34,585 nucleotides of DNA from Acidobacteriaceae bacterium. Lineage in GTDB: Bacteria; Acidobacteriota; Terriglobia; Terriglobales; Acidobacteriaceae. The position numbers and the translations under genes are program-made. Every line of letters starts with the position of its first letter. The first letter of the stretch is position 1. Where the stretch lies: positions 1-34,585 of the forward strand of contig PLQW01000113.1 in the NCBI GenBank assembly GCA_003160215.1. Direction: 5' to 3'. The notes beneath the pieces were generated by a model. That model had not been told where the DNA came from. It ran no database searches and worked only from the letters and a program-made list of their open reading frames with translations. Positions 6,656 through 15,897 of the stretch are shown here, piece after piece.

Positions 6656-7324
6656 TCACTCTTTCCCGTGCCCCACCGCGACGTGGTTGCGATATTTCAC
6701 CCGCATTTCCCGCAGCTTGTCCACGTGCTGATCGCTCAGCGGTTGCTGTTTACCCAGCAAATGCGTCACCAACGCGATCTTGGCAAAGTGTTCCACGGTC
6801 TCCATGTTCATGTAGGCGGTCAGCAAGTCCGCGCCGTAGGTGACCACGCCGTGGTTCGCCATCAGGATGGCATCGTGCTCGGCAACCAGTGGAGCCAGCG
6901 CTTCGGCCAGTTCCTGCGTGCCAGGAGTTTCATAGTTCGCCAGCGGCACCGAGCCCAGGGTCACGATAATCTCCGAACACAAAGCGCTGTCCAGCGCCAT
7001 ACCGGCAGCCGCATAGCCGGTCGCGGTGGGAGGATGAGCATGCACCACTGCGCCGACATCCGGACGCAGGCGGTAAATCAACAGGTGCATGGCGACTTCG
7101 CTGGACACGCCCCGGCAGCCACTCACGTTGTCGCCGCGCTGGTCCACTATGACCAGGTCGTCCGCTTCCATCAGACCCTTGCTCATCAGGGTCGGAGTGC
7201 ACAGGACATTTCCGTTTTCCAGGCGCACGGAGAGATTGCCATCGGTCGCGGCCACCAGACCGGTCTGGTGAAGCATCTTGCCGAAGCGGACAATCTCGTC
7301 CCTGTGTTGTTGCTCGGTCTTCAT
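6656..7324 (-). CDS. Class II aldolase/adducin family protein (fuculose-phosphate aldolase-like)
   Basis: This 222-residue protein has the class II aldolase fold. The zinc-binding and catalytic landmarks are present: GNLSVRL near residue 35, an [16 protein letters not shown] segment, the metal ligands in [13 protein letters not shown], and ANHGVVTYG toward the end. Enzymes of this family cleave L-fuculose-1-phosphate or related sugar phosphates, or act as ribulose-5-phosphate epimerase or methylthioribulose dehydratase. The sequence alone does not decide which; FucA-like is most likely. The start was taken at ATG 7324; a TTG at 7339 is an alternative, and neither has a strong ribosome binding site. 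No sugar kinase or isomerase is adjacent, so the pathway remains open. It converges with btuB and diverges from queA. Confidence 0.85.
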   Translation of the reverse strand: MKTEQQHRDEIVRFGKMLHQTGLVAATDGNLSVRLENGNVLCTPTLMSKGLMEADDLVIVDQRGDNVSGCRGVSSEVAMHLLIYRLRPDVGAVVHAHPPTATGYAAAGMALDSALCSEIIVTLGSVPLANYETPGTQELAEALAPLVAEHDAILMANHGVVTYGADLLTAYMNMETVEHFAKIALVTHLLGKQQPLSDQHVDKLREMRVKYRNHVAVGHGKE

Positions 7325-7447
7325 GAATTTGGGCCCCAACGCGCTGGAAAGGCTTAGATTGCTATCCTACCGCACGAAACGGTTTCCGCAAAAGGGAAGC
7401 CATAAACTGGCGCGGGCGGGTGCACGCCCGGTTCGCCCGAAAATCGT

Positions 7448-7517
7448 TTACCACGGAGGACACGGAGTTTTTGGCTTCTTTCGAATCTTCTCTGTGGTCT
7501 CCGTGCCGCTGTGGTTA
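7448..7517. repeat. Imperfect inverted repeat, CCACGGAG type
   Basis: The left arm taccacggaggacacggag (7449-7467) pairs imperfectly with ctccgtgccgctgtggtta (7499-7517) around a 30-nt centre. It occupies the gap between the divergent aldolase and queA genes. A related half-unit is found at 12865-12896. Confidence 0.6.
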
Positions 7518-7556
7518 ATTTTCATTCCTATAGGTGGGCCGCAGAAGACACTCAGG

Positions 7557-7562
7557 CATAAT
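7557..7562 (+). promoter_or_regulatory. Putative -10 box of queA (leaderless arrangement)
   Basis: CATAAT (5 of 6 consensus bases) ends 6 nt before the GTG chosen as queA start, so transcription would begin at or next to the start codon. No clear -35 box or ribosome binding site is seen. Confidence 0.35.
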
Positions 7563-7568
7563 CGCTTT

Positions 7569-8678
7569 GTGCTGGTCTCCGATTTCGATTATCGCCTGCC
7601 CGAGGAACTGATCGCGCAAGAGCCGCTGTCCGATCGGGCGGCTGCGCGGCTGTTGCACCTCAGTCGCAGTGACGATCGCCTCCGCGACCTTGTGTTTCGC
7701 GACTTTCCTCAATTGTTGCGGCCCGACGATTTGCTGGTATTTAACAACACCAAGGTATTGCCGGCGCGCCTTTGGGGACATCGCAGCGGCTCGCGCGCGC
7801 AACGGCTCTCAATGCAGAATCCCGCGACGAAAGACTTCCTTCGTGGCCGGGTCGAAGTGCTGCTAACCAGACAGCTCTCCGCCAATCCGCCGGAATGGGA
7901 AGCACTGGTTCATCCCGGTCGCAAACTCGGATTGGGTGAGCGGATTTACTTCGGTGGAGAGGCCGATGAATCGTCACATGAACTCGCGGCCGAGATCGTG
8001 GGACGTGGCACGTTCGGCGAGCGCCATCTTCGCTTCGATCCGGTGGACGACTTCTTCGGCGTGCTTAATCGCATCGGCCACATTCCCTTACCGCCCTACA
8101 TCGATCGTCCTGACACGCCCTCCGACCGCGAGTCTTACCAGACGATCTACGCTAAGCCGCTCGGCTCCGTCGCCGCGCCGACGGCGGGCCTGCACTTCAC
8201 GCCGGAAATTCTTGAGCGCATACGCGAGCGCGGAATCGAAACCGTCGAGGTCACTCTGCATGTAGGTCTGGGCACGTTTCAGCCTGTGCGCGAGGAAGTC
8301 GTCGAGGAGCACAAACTGCATCGCGAGCAGTACGAAATCTCAGCGGATGCCGCGCAAAGAATCCAGCGCGCACGTGATGCTGGGCGGCGAATTGTGGCCG
8401 TTGGAACCACAACGGTGCGCACGCTGGAGTTTGCTGCAAGACAAAGCGCCGACGGCCGCATCACAGCGCAGACTGGCCAGGCCGACATCTTCATCTATCC
8501 GGGATTTGAGTTTCGCGTCGTAGGAGCCATGCTGACTAACTTCCACTTGCCGAAATCGACGCTGCTAATGCTGGTATCGGCCTTCGCCGGCCGCGAGCGG
8601 ACTTTGCAAGCGTACGAACATGCAGTCCGCCAGCGCTATCGGTTCTACTCGTATGGGAATTGCATGTTTGTGGAATAG
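7569..8678 (+). CDS. queA: S-adenosylmethionine:tRNA ribosyltransferase-isomerase (queuosine synthesis)
   Basis: QueA transfers and isomerises the ribosyl part of SAM onto 7-aminomethyl-7-deazaguanine in tRNA, giving epoxyqueuosine. The 369-residue product shows family landmarks: [17 protein letters not shown] at the N-terminus, [38 protein letters not shown], a core [26 protein letters not shown] and, at the end, [20 protein letters not shown]. The start is GTG 7569, which gives the usual VLVSDFDY beginning; the frame is open far upstream, but that sequence comes from the intergenic repeat and is not QueA-like. A short insertion (about residues 77-96) makes it slightly longer than typical. 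No tgt or other queuosine gene is adjacent. It is probably a single-gene unit with a leaderless-looking promoter. Confidence 0.93.
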   Translation: MLVSDFDYRLPEELIAQEPLSDRAAARLLHLSRSDDRLRDLVFRDFPQLLRPDDLLVFNNTKVLPARLWGHRSGSRAQRLSMQNPATKDFLRGRVEVLLTRQLSANPPEWEALVHPGRKLGLGERIYFGGEADESSHELAAEIVGRGTFGERHLRFDPVDDFFGVLNRIGHIPLPPYIDRPDTPSDRESYQTIYAKPLGSVAAPTAGLHFTPEILERIRERGIETVEVTLHVGLGTFQPVREEVVEEHKLHREQYEISADAAQRIQRARDAGRRIVAVGTTTVRTLEFAARQSADGRITAQTGQADIFIYPGFEFRVVGAMLTNFHLPKSTLLMLVSAFAGRERTLQAYEHAVRQRYRFYSYGNCMFVE

Positions 8679-8752
8679 GGTACGCGCTCCCGAATCAGTA
8701 CTGACTGCTAGGGATTGGTAGTGTAATGGGCTGATTACAACAGCAATCAAGA

Positions 8753-9742
8753 TCAGGGCCGTGTGGCTTGACTCTTCGGCGTTTTCAGCGGTTTTAGACC
8801 GTAGAATCCCGGAGCTGCGCGAACCTTTAAGCCGTGACGGTTGACCTTGATCTTGGTGGGTATCCAACGCAAATCTCTTGGCGTGGGAACCGCGACGGCA
8901 AGCATGTAGTAGGAACCGAAATCTGAAAGGGTTGCCGGGAGTGGGTTCGAAAGCCCGTTAAAGCTCAGACCGCCTGTATCTTTGGCCAACGGTAGCTGCG
9001 GGTACGACCCTACATAGTGTCCAATGACATCAGGGTACACGCTTACGTGCGCTGCATTGAGTTCTTCAATCCCTGCTTCGTACAGCGACCGCGAATTATC
9101 CCCCGTAAGTTCTTCGGGGACCCGTACCGGATCGGCTAGCCAGATTACGGCCTTTCGTGTGTCGGACTGCTGCAGGAGATGCGCAACCGCGATCAGGCTG
9201 TGCATTTGGTTGGCGGCTGAATAGAAAGGATAAGGAAAATTGCGGACGGGTGAAACCGTACTGAGTAGACTGAGGGTCTCGGCTTCCTCCTCGACCTTAG
9301 GGTCGGTGGTGGTTGCTTTCGGTTTCTTCCTCAATGCCAGTGCTGCCGAGAGCACCTCCGGCGGTGTGGCGGGGTCATAAATCAAGTGCAACCCGTCTGC
9401 TTCATTGATGTAAAACGTGACAGGCAGTCGATCTTGAGCAACCATGCCAAGGAACCATAGGAGCCATTTCGTCCTTAGCTCGGGGTCGGAAACCTCTGCA
9501 TTCGCGGCATCATAGAGGACAAGGACCGGCGTTCTGGTGTCTCGCTCGCTCACGGTCTGCGGAGGAACCAGCCACATCCGGTCAACACTGACATTCTTAG
9601 GTCCGCTAACCTGAAAATCCGAAAGCTTCAGATCAGTGCCAGGCCGGCCCTGTGCATCTTTCACGACAACCGGCATCAGAATCTTGACTTGGCAAACCAG
9701 TGGCAAGGGTAGCAGCAACAGAAGCAGCAGGAGTCGTCGCAT
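8753..9742 (-). CDS. Exported VWFA-related domain protein
   Basis: The 329-residue protein begins with a leucine-rich signal peptide (MRRLLLLLLLLPLPLVCQ), so it is probably exported. The body resembles the acidobacterial VWFA-related family: a PVVVKDAQGRPGTDLKLSDF opening as in proteins that start with V.D..G..V..L...DF, a Rossmann-like core (TPVLVLYDAAN, AVIWLADPVRV) and the typical finish RHGLKVRAAPGFYG. The metal-binding DxSxS motif of true VWFA domains is not evident (DAANA stands at that position), so metal-dependent adhesion is unlikely. Function is unknown; this family is expanded in acidobacteria. ATG 9742 was preferred over TTG 9754 because it starts the signal peptide directly. The gene is divergent from polA. 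Confidence 0.75.
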   Translation of the reverse strand: MRRLLLLLLLLPLPLVCQVKILMPVVVKDAQGRPGTDLKLSDFQVSGPKNVSVDRMWLVPPQTVSERDTRTPVLVLYDAANAEVSDPELRTKWLLWFLGMVAQDRLPVTFYINEADGLHLIYDPATPPEVLSAALALRKKPKATTTDPKVEEEAETLSLLSTVSPVRNFPYPFYSAANQMHSLIAVAHLLQQSDTRKAVIWLADPVRVPEELTGDNSRSLYEAGIEELNAAHVSVYPDVIGHYVGSYPQLPLAKDTGGLSFNGLSNPLPATLSDFGSYYMLAVAVPTPRDLRWIPTKIKVNRHGLKVRAAPGFYGLKPLKTPKSQATRP

Positions 9743-9967
9743 GGCAGACCGCAACAGGTGTTACGAAGAAAGGTAGCACCGCGAGCCGCCTGAATCTGTG
9801 ACGGACCGTACCTCGTGCTGTGACAGCCATGTCGGGCACGGCCAAAAGCACAGAGCGCAATCAGTTAAGCATTCAGTACGGCTCACTGTCGATTACTGTC
9901 GCAAAATCCCCATTACGCAACCTTGGGCGGCTATGTCTTGCGGTCTCTGGCAGGCTTCACCGCGACT

Positions 9968-9976
9968 TGTTAGAAT
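9968..9976 (+). promoter_or_regulatory. Extended -10 promoter element of polA (leaderless arrangement)
   Basis: TGtTAGAAT combines a TGn extension with a 5-of-6 -10 box. It ends 6 nt before the TTG start of polA, so the transcript would begin at the start codon. An in-frame TAG within it (9971-9973) excludes any start further upstream. Confidence 0.45.
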
Positions 9977-9982
9977 TTTCTC

Positions 9983-12823
9983 TTGCCCTCCACCAAGAGA
10001 ACTCCGAAGTCCGCCACCGTCTCCAGCGCCGCGAAACCGGCAACCGCAGCCAAAGCCACCGTTGCTGTTCCCGCTGAGCCCGCAGGATCGAAGGGCCGCA
10101 TCTACCTGATCGACACGATGTCGTTCATCTTTCGCGCCTATCATGCCATGGCGCGGCAGCGGCCCATGTCCACCAAAACCGGCATCCCGACCAGCGCAAC
10201 CTTCGTCTTCGTCAACATGCTACGCAAGCTGCGAGCGGACTTCGAACCGCAATACCTGGCTGCCGTCTTCGACGTGGCCGCGCCCACCTTTCGCGATGAG
10301 CAGGCCACCGCCATGCCCAGCCTGCGCAAGTTCGACAGCAAGACGCAGACCTATGTTAACGTGGCCTACGGCGGCTACAAGGCCAATCGCAAAGCGATGC
10401 CGGAAGATTTAGCGCAGCAGGTGCCCTACATCCGGCGCGCGCTCGAGGCGTATCGAATTCCCATGATCGAGGCTTCGGGCTTCGAGGCCGACGACGTGAT
10501 TGGTACCTTGGCGCGGCAGGCAGCGGACGCGGGCTACTCGGTGTTTGTCGTCTCCAGCGACAAGGACATGATGCAACTGGTCAGCGAGCGCACCTGCGTG
10601 CTCAACCCGCCCAAGGACAATCTCATCTGCGACGCCGCAAAGGTCGAGGAGATTCTGGGCGTGCCGCCAGACAAGGTCGTCGATGTGATGGCGCTGCGCG
10701 GCGATGCCATCGACAATATCCCAGGCGCCCCCGGCATCGGCGACAAAGGTTCGGTGGAACTGATCCAGCGTTTTGGCAACGTGGAGAACGCGCTGGAGCA
10801 TGCGGAGGAAGTCGAGCGCAAAGCCTACCGCGAGTCGCTGCAGAACAATCGCGACATGATCCTGCTGAGCAAGCAGTTGGCGACGATCAAGACCGATGTT
10901 GCCGTCGGGTTCGAGCCTGAAGCCATGCGCGCGCAGGAGCCCGATCCGGCCGCCGCTCGCGCCTTGTTTACCGAACTGGAATTCACCACGCTGGTTCAGG
11001 ACTTCCTGCATGAAAGCGTCGAACTCGGCGAGACCGACTATCGCGACGCCCAGTCCCCCGCCGAGGTCGAGGCGGTTGTGGCGCTCGCAAGCAAGCCGGG
11101 GGCGGTGCTCGCCATCGCTCCGGAATCGGCGGCGCAGCAGACCGCCGCCGAAGAAGAAGAAGAAAGTGGAGACGAGCAAGACAACGAACAGCTCTCACTG
11201 TCGGCAGAGCCGCAGGTTTCGTCTGCGCCCGCGAGCCTGCGCATCGCCATCGCCGCCGAGCCCGGGAAGGCCCTGACGCTGGCGCTGGATGACTCCGAAG
11301 TTGCGCTGCCCCTGAAGCGGGCGCTTGCCGATGAAGCGATATCCAAGACAGTGCACGACTACAAGTCGGCGATGCATGTCTTCGGCCAGCACGGCCTGAC
11401 GCTCGCGGGCGTGCAGCATGACCCCCTGCTGTATAGCTACTTACTTAATCCCACATACCCGAACGCTGCGAGCTACGGGTTGCCGCAGACTGCGCAGCGG
11501 CACTTTAGCTTGATATTGGGGCCTTCTCCCGCCGAAGCGGCCGATGTCACGTTGCGGCTCACCGGCAAGTTGCGCGACGAGATCGAGAACACCGGACTGC
11601 GCAAGGTTTACGACGAGATTGATTTGCCGCTGGTGCCGGTGCTGGCGCGCATGGAGGATGCCGGCGTCAAGCTCGACTGCGATGTGCTGGCCGCGATGTC
11701 ACAGCGTCTGGAGCGAGAGATCAACTGGAAGGCGCGCGAGATTTACGACAAGTCGGGCTTCGAATTCAACATCAACTCTCCCAAGCAACTGGGCGACGTG
11801 CTATTCAACAAGCTGAACCTGCCCAAGCCGTTCAAGTACGGCAAGGGCAAGACCATCTCGACGGCGGTGGACGTGCTGGAAGGGCTGGCCGGCGAACACG
11901 AAGTTCCGCGCATGGTGCTGGATTACCGTCAACTCTCGAAGCTTAAGTCTACCTACGTGGACGCCCTGCCGGTGCTGGTCAACTCGTGCACCAGCCGGTT
12001 GCATACCACGTTCAACATGGCCGGCTCCGCGACCGGACGGCTCTCGTCCACGAATCCGAACCTGCAGAACATTCCGATTCGCACTGAGCTTGGCCGCGAA
12101 ATCCGTGCCGCCTTCATCGCCGAGCCCGGACACGTGTTGCTGGCCGCCGACTACTCGCAGATCGAATTGCGTCTGCTGGCGCACTTCTCCGGCGACAAGC
12201 TACTGGTCGAGGCCTACCGCATGGGCGAAGACATTCACACCCTCACGGCCTCGCAAGTGTTCGGCGTGCCGCCGCTGATGGTCAATCCCGAACATCGCCG
12301 CCGCGCTAAAGCGGTGAACTTCGGCATTGTCTATGGGCTTTCGCCGTTCGGACTGTCGCAACAGCTCGGCATTGACACCAAGGAAGCCAAGCGCTTCATC
12401 GATGCCTACTTCGAGAAGTACAGCGGGGTGCGCGAGTTCATCGACGCAACTCTGGAACAGGCCCGCCGCGATCAGAAAGTGACGACGCTGTTTGGGCGCG
12501 TGCGTCCCATTCCCGACATCCACAGCAAGAACGCTAATCTGCGCGGCTTTGCTGAGCGCACCGCGGTGAATACTCCGCTCCAGGGCACTGCGGCGGACCT
12601 CATCAAGATCGCCATGATTCGCATCGACGCCGACCTGCGCGAGCGCGAGTTGCGTTCAAGAATGCTGCTCCAGGTCCACGACGAACTGGTGTTCGAAGTT
12701 CCCGAGGATGAAGTGGACACCATGAGGCGTCTGGTCAGCGAGCGTATGGAAAATGTGCACGCGCTCAAGGTGCCGCTCAAGGTGGACGTTGGCGTGGGAC
12801 CAAATTGGCGGGACCTGGAGTAG
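9983..12823 (+). CDS. polA: DNA polymerase I
   Basis: The 946-residue protein fills gaps and removes RNA primers in replication and repair. The order is a 5'-nuclease domain (about 38-330, with FEADDVIGTLA near 166, SSDKDMMQL and ALRGDAIDNIPGAPGIG), a degenerate 3'-5' exonuclease domain (about 350-560) and the polymerase domain. Motif A is DYSQIELRLLAHFSGD (starting at 723), motif B is RRRAKAVNFGIVYG (about 773-786) and motif C is QVHDELVFEV (about 897-906). The exonuclease region lacks the DxE of motif I and has AEAADV where E. coli has AEDADV, so proofreading is probably lost. It also carries an acidic insert (EEEEESGDEQ, about 390). The start must be TTG 9983 or later, because an in-frame stop lies 10 nt before it; about 35 Ala/Lys/Thr-rich residues precede the nuclease fold. 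Confidence 0.95.
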   Translation: MPSTKRTPKSATVSSAAKPATAAKATVAVPAEPAGSKGRIYLIDTMSFIFRAYHAMARQRPMSTKTGIPTSATFVFVNMLRKLRADFEPQYLAAVFDVAAPTFRDEQATAMPSLRKFDSKTQTYVNVAYGGYKANRKAMPEDLAQQVPYIRRALEAYRIPMIEASGFEADDVIGTLARQAADAGYSVFVVSSDKDMMQLVSERTCVLNPPKDNLICDAAKVEEILGVPPDKVVDVMALRGDAIDNIPGAPGIGDKGSVELIQRFGNVENALEHAEEVERKAYRESLQNNRDMILLSKQLATIKTDVAVGFEPEAMRAQEPDPAAARALFTELEFTTLVQDFLHESVELGETDYRDAQSPAEVEAVVALASKPGAVLAIAPESAAQQTAAEEEEESGDEQDNEQLSLSAEPQVSSAPASLRIAIAAEPGKALTLALDDSEVALPLKRALADEAISKTVHDYKSAMHVFGQHGLTLAGVQHDPLLYSYLLNPTYPNAASYGLPQTAQRHFSLILGPSPAEAADVTLRLTGKLRDEIENTGLRKVYDEIDLPLVPVLARMEDAGVKLDCDVLAAMSQRLEREINWKAREIYDKSGFEFNINSPKQLGDVLFNKLNLPKPFKYGKGKTISTAVDVLEGLAGEHEVPRMVLDYRQLSKLKSTYVDALPVLVNSCTSRLHTTFNMAGSATGRLSSTNPNLQNIPIRTELGREIRAAFIAEPGHVLLAADYSQIELRLLAHFSGDKLLVEAYRMGEDIHTLTASQVFGVPPLMVNPEHRRRAKAVNFGIVYGLSPFGLSQQLGIDTKEAKRFIDAYFEKYSGVREFIDATLEQARRDQKVTTLFGRVRPIPDIHSKNANLRGFAERTAVNTPLQGTAADLIKIAMIRIDADLRERELRSRMLLQVHDELVFEVPEDEVDTMRRLVSERMENVHALKVPLKVDVGVGPNWRDLE

Positions 12824-12864
12824 GTGCGCTTCCAGAGCAGCTTTGGTCTGTGGGGCCATTCTCG

Positions 12865-12896
12865 TCTTCTCTGTGTCTCTTGTGTCTCTGTGGTGA
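12865..12896. repeat. Half-copy of the CCACGGAG-type repeat
   Basis: The stretch tcttctctgtgtctcttgtg followed by tctctgtggtga resembles the right arm of the repeat at 7448-7517. It lies between the converging polA and glmM genes. Only one arm is present, so no hairpin is formed here. Confidence 0.4.
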
Positions 12897-12897
12897 A

Positions 12898-14268
12898 TCA
12901 AACCCCAATCGCCCGCTGGATCGCGTTGGCGATGGCATCGGTGTGGCGGCGCATTAATTCTTCCGTTTCCGCTTCGATCATCACGCGCGCCAACTTTTCG
13001 GTACCCGAGTAGCGAACGACCACGCGGCCATTGCCGTCGAGATCGCGCTCGGCGGCGCGGATGGCATCCATCACTTCAGGGAGTTGCTCCAGCGGAAGCT
13101 TCTCGCGCACGGGAATATTCTTGATCTCCTGCGGGAAGACTTTCATGTCGGCGACCAGCTCCGCCAGCGGCTGTCCTGTACGCGCCATTACTTCCAGCAC
13201 CCGCAACGCAGTCAGTATTCCATCGCCCGTGGTGGTATCCATATCGCGGAAAAGAATGTGTCCCGACTGTTCCCCGCCCAGTGTCGCGCCGGTCTTCAAC
13301 ATTTCTTCCAGCACGTATTTGTCGCCTACCGGCGCGCGCAACATGCGGATGCCGCCGCGCTGGAGCGCCGCTTCCAGTCCCATGTTCGACATGGTTGTGG
13401 CGACGACCGTGTCGGCGTGCAAACGAACATGGGTCTTCATGTCGCGCGCCGTCAGCAGCAGTACGCCATCGCCGTTCACCACTCGTCCGGATGCATCCGA
13501 GAACATCGCCCGGTCGGCATCGCCGTCGAAGGTGATGCCCAGGTCATACTCCCCATTGGCAGCGGCGACAGCCTTGGCCACATTCTCCGGATGCAACGCC
13601 CCGCACCCTGCGTTAATGTTGCGCCCATTCGGCTCGATGTGGAGGAAGTCGGCGTTGAGACCCACGTCGCTAAAAACCACGCGGGCCACCGAACTGGCCG
13701 CTCCATTGGCGCAATCCACCAGGACCCGCAACCGGCTGAAGTCGGTCGCGCAAACCAAATCCGCCAGCCACTCGGCATACTGCTCTCGCAACTCTTGCTC
13801 ACCCGGCAGCATGTCGGAATCCGACACCACCGCATCCGCACCTCCCTCGGTCAACTGCTCCAGGTGGGCGAAAATGTCGGCTTCAATCTCATGCTCCAGT
13901 TGGTCGGAGAGTTTGTAACCGTCGGCGCCGAAGATCTTGATGCCGTTGTCTTGCCAGGGATTGTGCGAGGCCGAAATGACAATGCCCGCCGAGAACCGGT
14001 TGGTGCGCGTCAGGTACGCAATCCCGGGCGTGGTAATCACGCCGGCGCTCACCACCTGCACTTGCGCCGCTTCCAGTCCAGCAGCGAGAACTGCACCGAT
14101 CAGGGCACTCGACTCGCGCGTGTCCTCACCGATGATGACGCGGGCCGCTACGTCGCGTCCGGCAAGTCGCTGCCCCAGGGCGCGTCCGATGGCGTACACG
14201 GTTCGCCGATCCAGCGGATACTCGCCCGCGACACCCCGAATTCCATCGGTCCCAAATAGTTGTCGCAT
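12898..14268 (-). CDS. glmM: Phosphoglucosamine mutase
   Basis: GlmM converts glucosamine-6-phosphate to glucosamine-1-phosphate on the way to UDP-GlcNAc, peptidoglycan and LPS. From ATG 14268 the 456-residue protein starts with the family signature MRQLFGTDGIRG. It has the phosphoserine loop GIVISASHNP (Ser101), the Mg-binding loop ITFDGDADRAMF (248-253), the sugar-binding GGEQSGH and the phosphate-binding RVVVRYSGTE near the C-terminus. A TTG at 14289 overlaps the cdaR stop and has a GAGG upstream, so an extra seven N-terminal residues are possible; family homology favours the ATG. It is the third gene of the cdaA-cdaR-glmM operon, the classical arrangement linking c-di-AMP synthesis with cell-wall precursor supply. 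GlmM is known to bind and restrain CdaA in Firmicutes. Confidence 0.95.
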   Translation of the reverse strand: MRQLFGTDGIRGVAGEYPLDRRTVYAIGRALGQRLAGRDVAARVIIGEDTRESSALIGAVLAAGLEAAQVQVVSAGVITTPGIAYLTRTNRFSAGIVISASHNPWQDNGIKIFGADGYKLSDQLEHEIEADIFAHLEQLTEGGADAVVSDSDMLPGEQELREQYAEWLADLVCATDFSRLRVLVDCANGAASSVARVVFSDVGLNADFLHIEPNGRNINAGCGALHPENVAKAVAAANGEYDLGITFDGDADRAMFSDASGRVVNGDGVLLLTARDMKTHVRLHADTVVATTMSNMGLEAALQRGGIRMLRAPVGDKYVLEEMLKTGATLGGEQSGHILFRDMDTTTGDGILTALRVLEVMARTGQPLAELVADMKVFPQEIKNIPVREKLPLEQLPEVMDAIRAAERDLDGNGRVVVRYSGTEKLARVMIEAETEELMRRHTDAIANAIQRAIGV

Positions 14269-14285
14269 CTTTGCCGTCGCAGCGC

Positions 14286-14975
14286 TCAAGGCTGGCGTTT
14301 CCTCTTGGAAGACTTGCCCGTGGTCACCGTCACATGGATCGCGCCGGGTTTTTGCACACGTATCAATGGGTCGTTCACGTAAGCGTGGGTAGTAAAGGTC
14401 GCTTTGCCCACCACGCCGGTCGCATCCACGGGATCGGTAAGGGCATTCTCGATGGCATCCACTCGCTTCTCCGGACCCACGATCACGATTTGCGCCGGAT
14501 CAGCCTTCACATCGGTTATGCCATATCCGCTCAACAAGCTGCCGATAATGCGTGGCTCTACGTCCACCGATCGGGTTGCGCTGTGATCGAAGCTGACGTG
14601 AAACTGTGCCGGCGCCACCTGCATGACTTCGACGTTGCGGGGCACATGGATTTGTTTCGGCGTGAGATCGAAGGTCCGTTCGCCGGGAACCGCGCCTTGC
14701 AGGTCGATGACGGCGTGCACTTCCGAAGCGGTGATCTGGCGCAGCAAACGTTCGGGCCCGCGCATCGTGATCTGGGCCTGCAACGGAAAATCGGAGTTCA
14801 TCTCGAGGTTGTCGGGCGCGTGATGAAACTCCAGCGGAACGATCATCGGAATCGCGATGGTGGGATCGCGCCCCACCACCCACCACAACAACACCGCGAC
14901 CGCGAGCGACGCCACCTTGAGAGCAAGGTTTTTCAGGACGTACTTGCGGAAGAAATTGCCTAGCGAGTCGAGCAT
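14286..14975 (-). CDS. cdaR: YbbR-domain regulator of diadenylate cyclase
   Basis: CdaR is a membrane-anchored regulator of CdaA. The 229-residue protein has one N-terminal membrane helix (LALKVASLAVAVLLWWVVG, about 16-35), followed by an extracytoplasmic part made of YbbR repeats with the typical PLEFHHAPDNLEM and ITMRGPERLLRQI patterns and a second repeat around PAQIVIVGPEKRVDAI. The C-terminus is basic (GKSSKRKRQP). The ATG at 14975 lies only 4 bases after the cdaA stop, with ggag sequences just upstream in the cdaA end, so the two are probably translationally coupled. glmM follows directly. In other bacteria CdaR tunes CdaA activity and so links c-di-AMP to wall metabolism; here this is inferred from context and fold. 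Confidence 0.9.
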   Translation of the reverse strand: MLDSLGNFFRKYVLKNLALKVASLAVAVLLWWVVGRDPTIAIPMIVPLEFHHAPDNLEMNSDFPLQAQITMRGPERLLRQITASEVHAVIDLQGAVPGERTFDLTPKQIHVPRNVEVMQVAPAQFHVSFDHSATRSVDVEPRIIGSLLSGYGITDVKADPAQIVIVGPEKRVDAIENALTDPVDATGVVGKATFTTHAYVNDPLIRVQKPGAIHVTVTTGKSSKRKRQP

Positions 14976-14979
14976 AGCT

Positions 14980-15852
14980 TTAGCGCTCCGCTCCCTCGGC
15001 AAGGTCCTTGTTGTGGCTTAAGCGCTCGACTTCGCGCTCCTCCGCGGCAAGTTCGCGGTCGGTAATGGTGGTGGGCAACGTGGCCGCCGGTACATATCGC
15101 CGCAGCACTTCGCTCAGGCGTTCGCGCAGGTACTCGACCGTGATGTCACGCTCGATTTGTCCACCCACCGCAATGCTGATGGAACCGGTCTCTTCCGACA
15201 CCACCACCGAGACGGCGTCGGTCTCTTCCGTAATTCCGATGGCCGCGCGGTGGCGAGTGCCAAACTGCGTGGAAAGCACGGGATTCATCGAGAGCGGCAG
15301 GAAGCAGGCGGCGGCGGCGATACGTCCCTTCTGGACAATGACGGCGCCGTCGTGCAAGGGCGCGCTCGGCCGGAAAATGGTCACCAATAAATCAAACGAG
15401 AGGTTGGCGTCGAGTGGCACTCCGCTCTCGATAAAAGTCCGCAGGCCAATCTCGCGCTCGATGACAATCAGCGCGCCGGTGACGGTCTGGGAAAAGTGAT
15501 TGGCCGCCAGCACAATGTCTTCATAGCTGTCGGCGCCATTGAACGCGCCGCCGCGGACGGCGGACAGCCGCCGTCCCAGACGCGCCAAAGCGTGCCGGAT
15601 TTCGGCGCCGAAAACCACAATCAGGGCAAAGATGGCGTAGGGCAGCAGCGTGGTAATGAGCCAGTCCACTGTCTTCAGCGCTTCGAAGTGCGCAATCCAA
15701 AAGGCCGCTCCCAGAATCACCACGGCCACCAGCATCGGAATCGCGCGCGTGCCCTTTACAAGCTTGAGGAACTCGTAAACCAGAAACGCCACCACCAGAA
15801 TATCGAAGATCGAAGTCATCGACATTTGCGGAATGTAGCTGAGGCTTGGCAT
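14980..15852 (-). CDS. cdaA: Diadenylate cyclase (c-di-AMP synthase)
   Basis: CdaA condenses two ATP to cyclic di-AMP. The 290-residue protein has three predicted membrane helices (within residues 14-83) and the DAC/DisA_N catalytic domain. The DGA motif is in APLHDGAVIV (168-170) and the RHR motif in FGTRHRAAIGI (200-202), so the active site looks intact. The C-terminal tail beyond about 255 is charged. ATG 15852 is preceded by a good ribosome binding site (gagaggaaa). It is the first gene of the operon with cdaR and glmM. c-di-AMP receptors (potassium transport, riboswitches) are not visible in this window. Confidence 0.95.
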   Translation of the reverse strand: MPSLSYIPQMSMTSIFDILVVAFLVYEFLKLVKGTRAIPMLVAVVILGAAFWIAHFEALKTVDWLITTLLPYAIFALIVVFGAEIRHALARLGRRLSAVRGGAFNGADSYEDIVLAANHFSQTVTGALIVIEREIGLRTFIESGVPLDANLSFDLLVTIFRPSAPLHDGAVIVQKGRIAAAACFLPLSMNPVLSTQFGTRHRAAIGITEETDAVSVVVSEETGSISIAVGGQIERDITVEYLRERLSEVLRRYVPAATLPTTITDRELAAEEREVERLSHNKDLAEGAER

Positions 15853-15897
15853 TTTGGCGGTTTCCTCTCGCGGCCAGAGTCAGCGCTGAGTGTCTTC

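Noticed and set aside
13084..14259. Long plus-strand open frames across glmM
   Set aside because: They are shadows of the glmM codon pattern; the minus-strand protein has all catalytic motifs.
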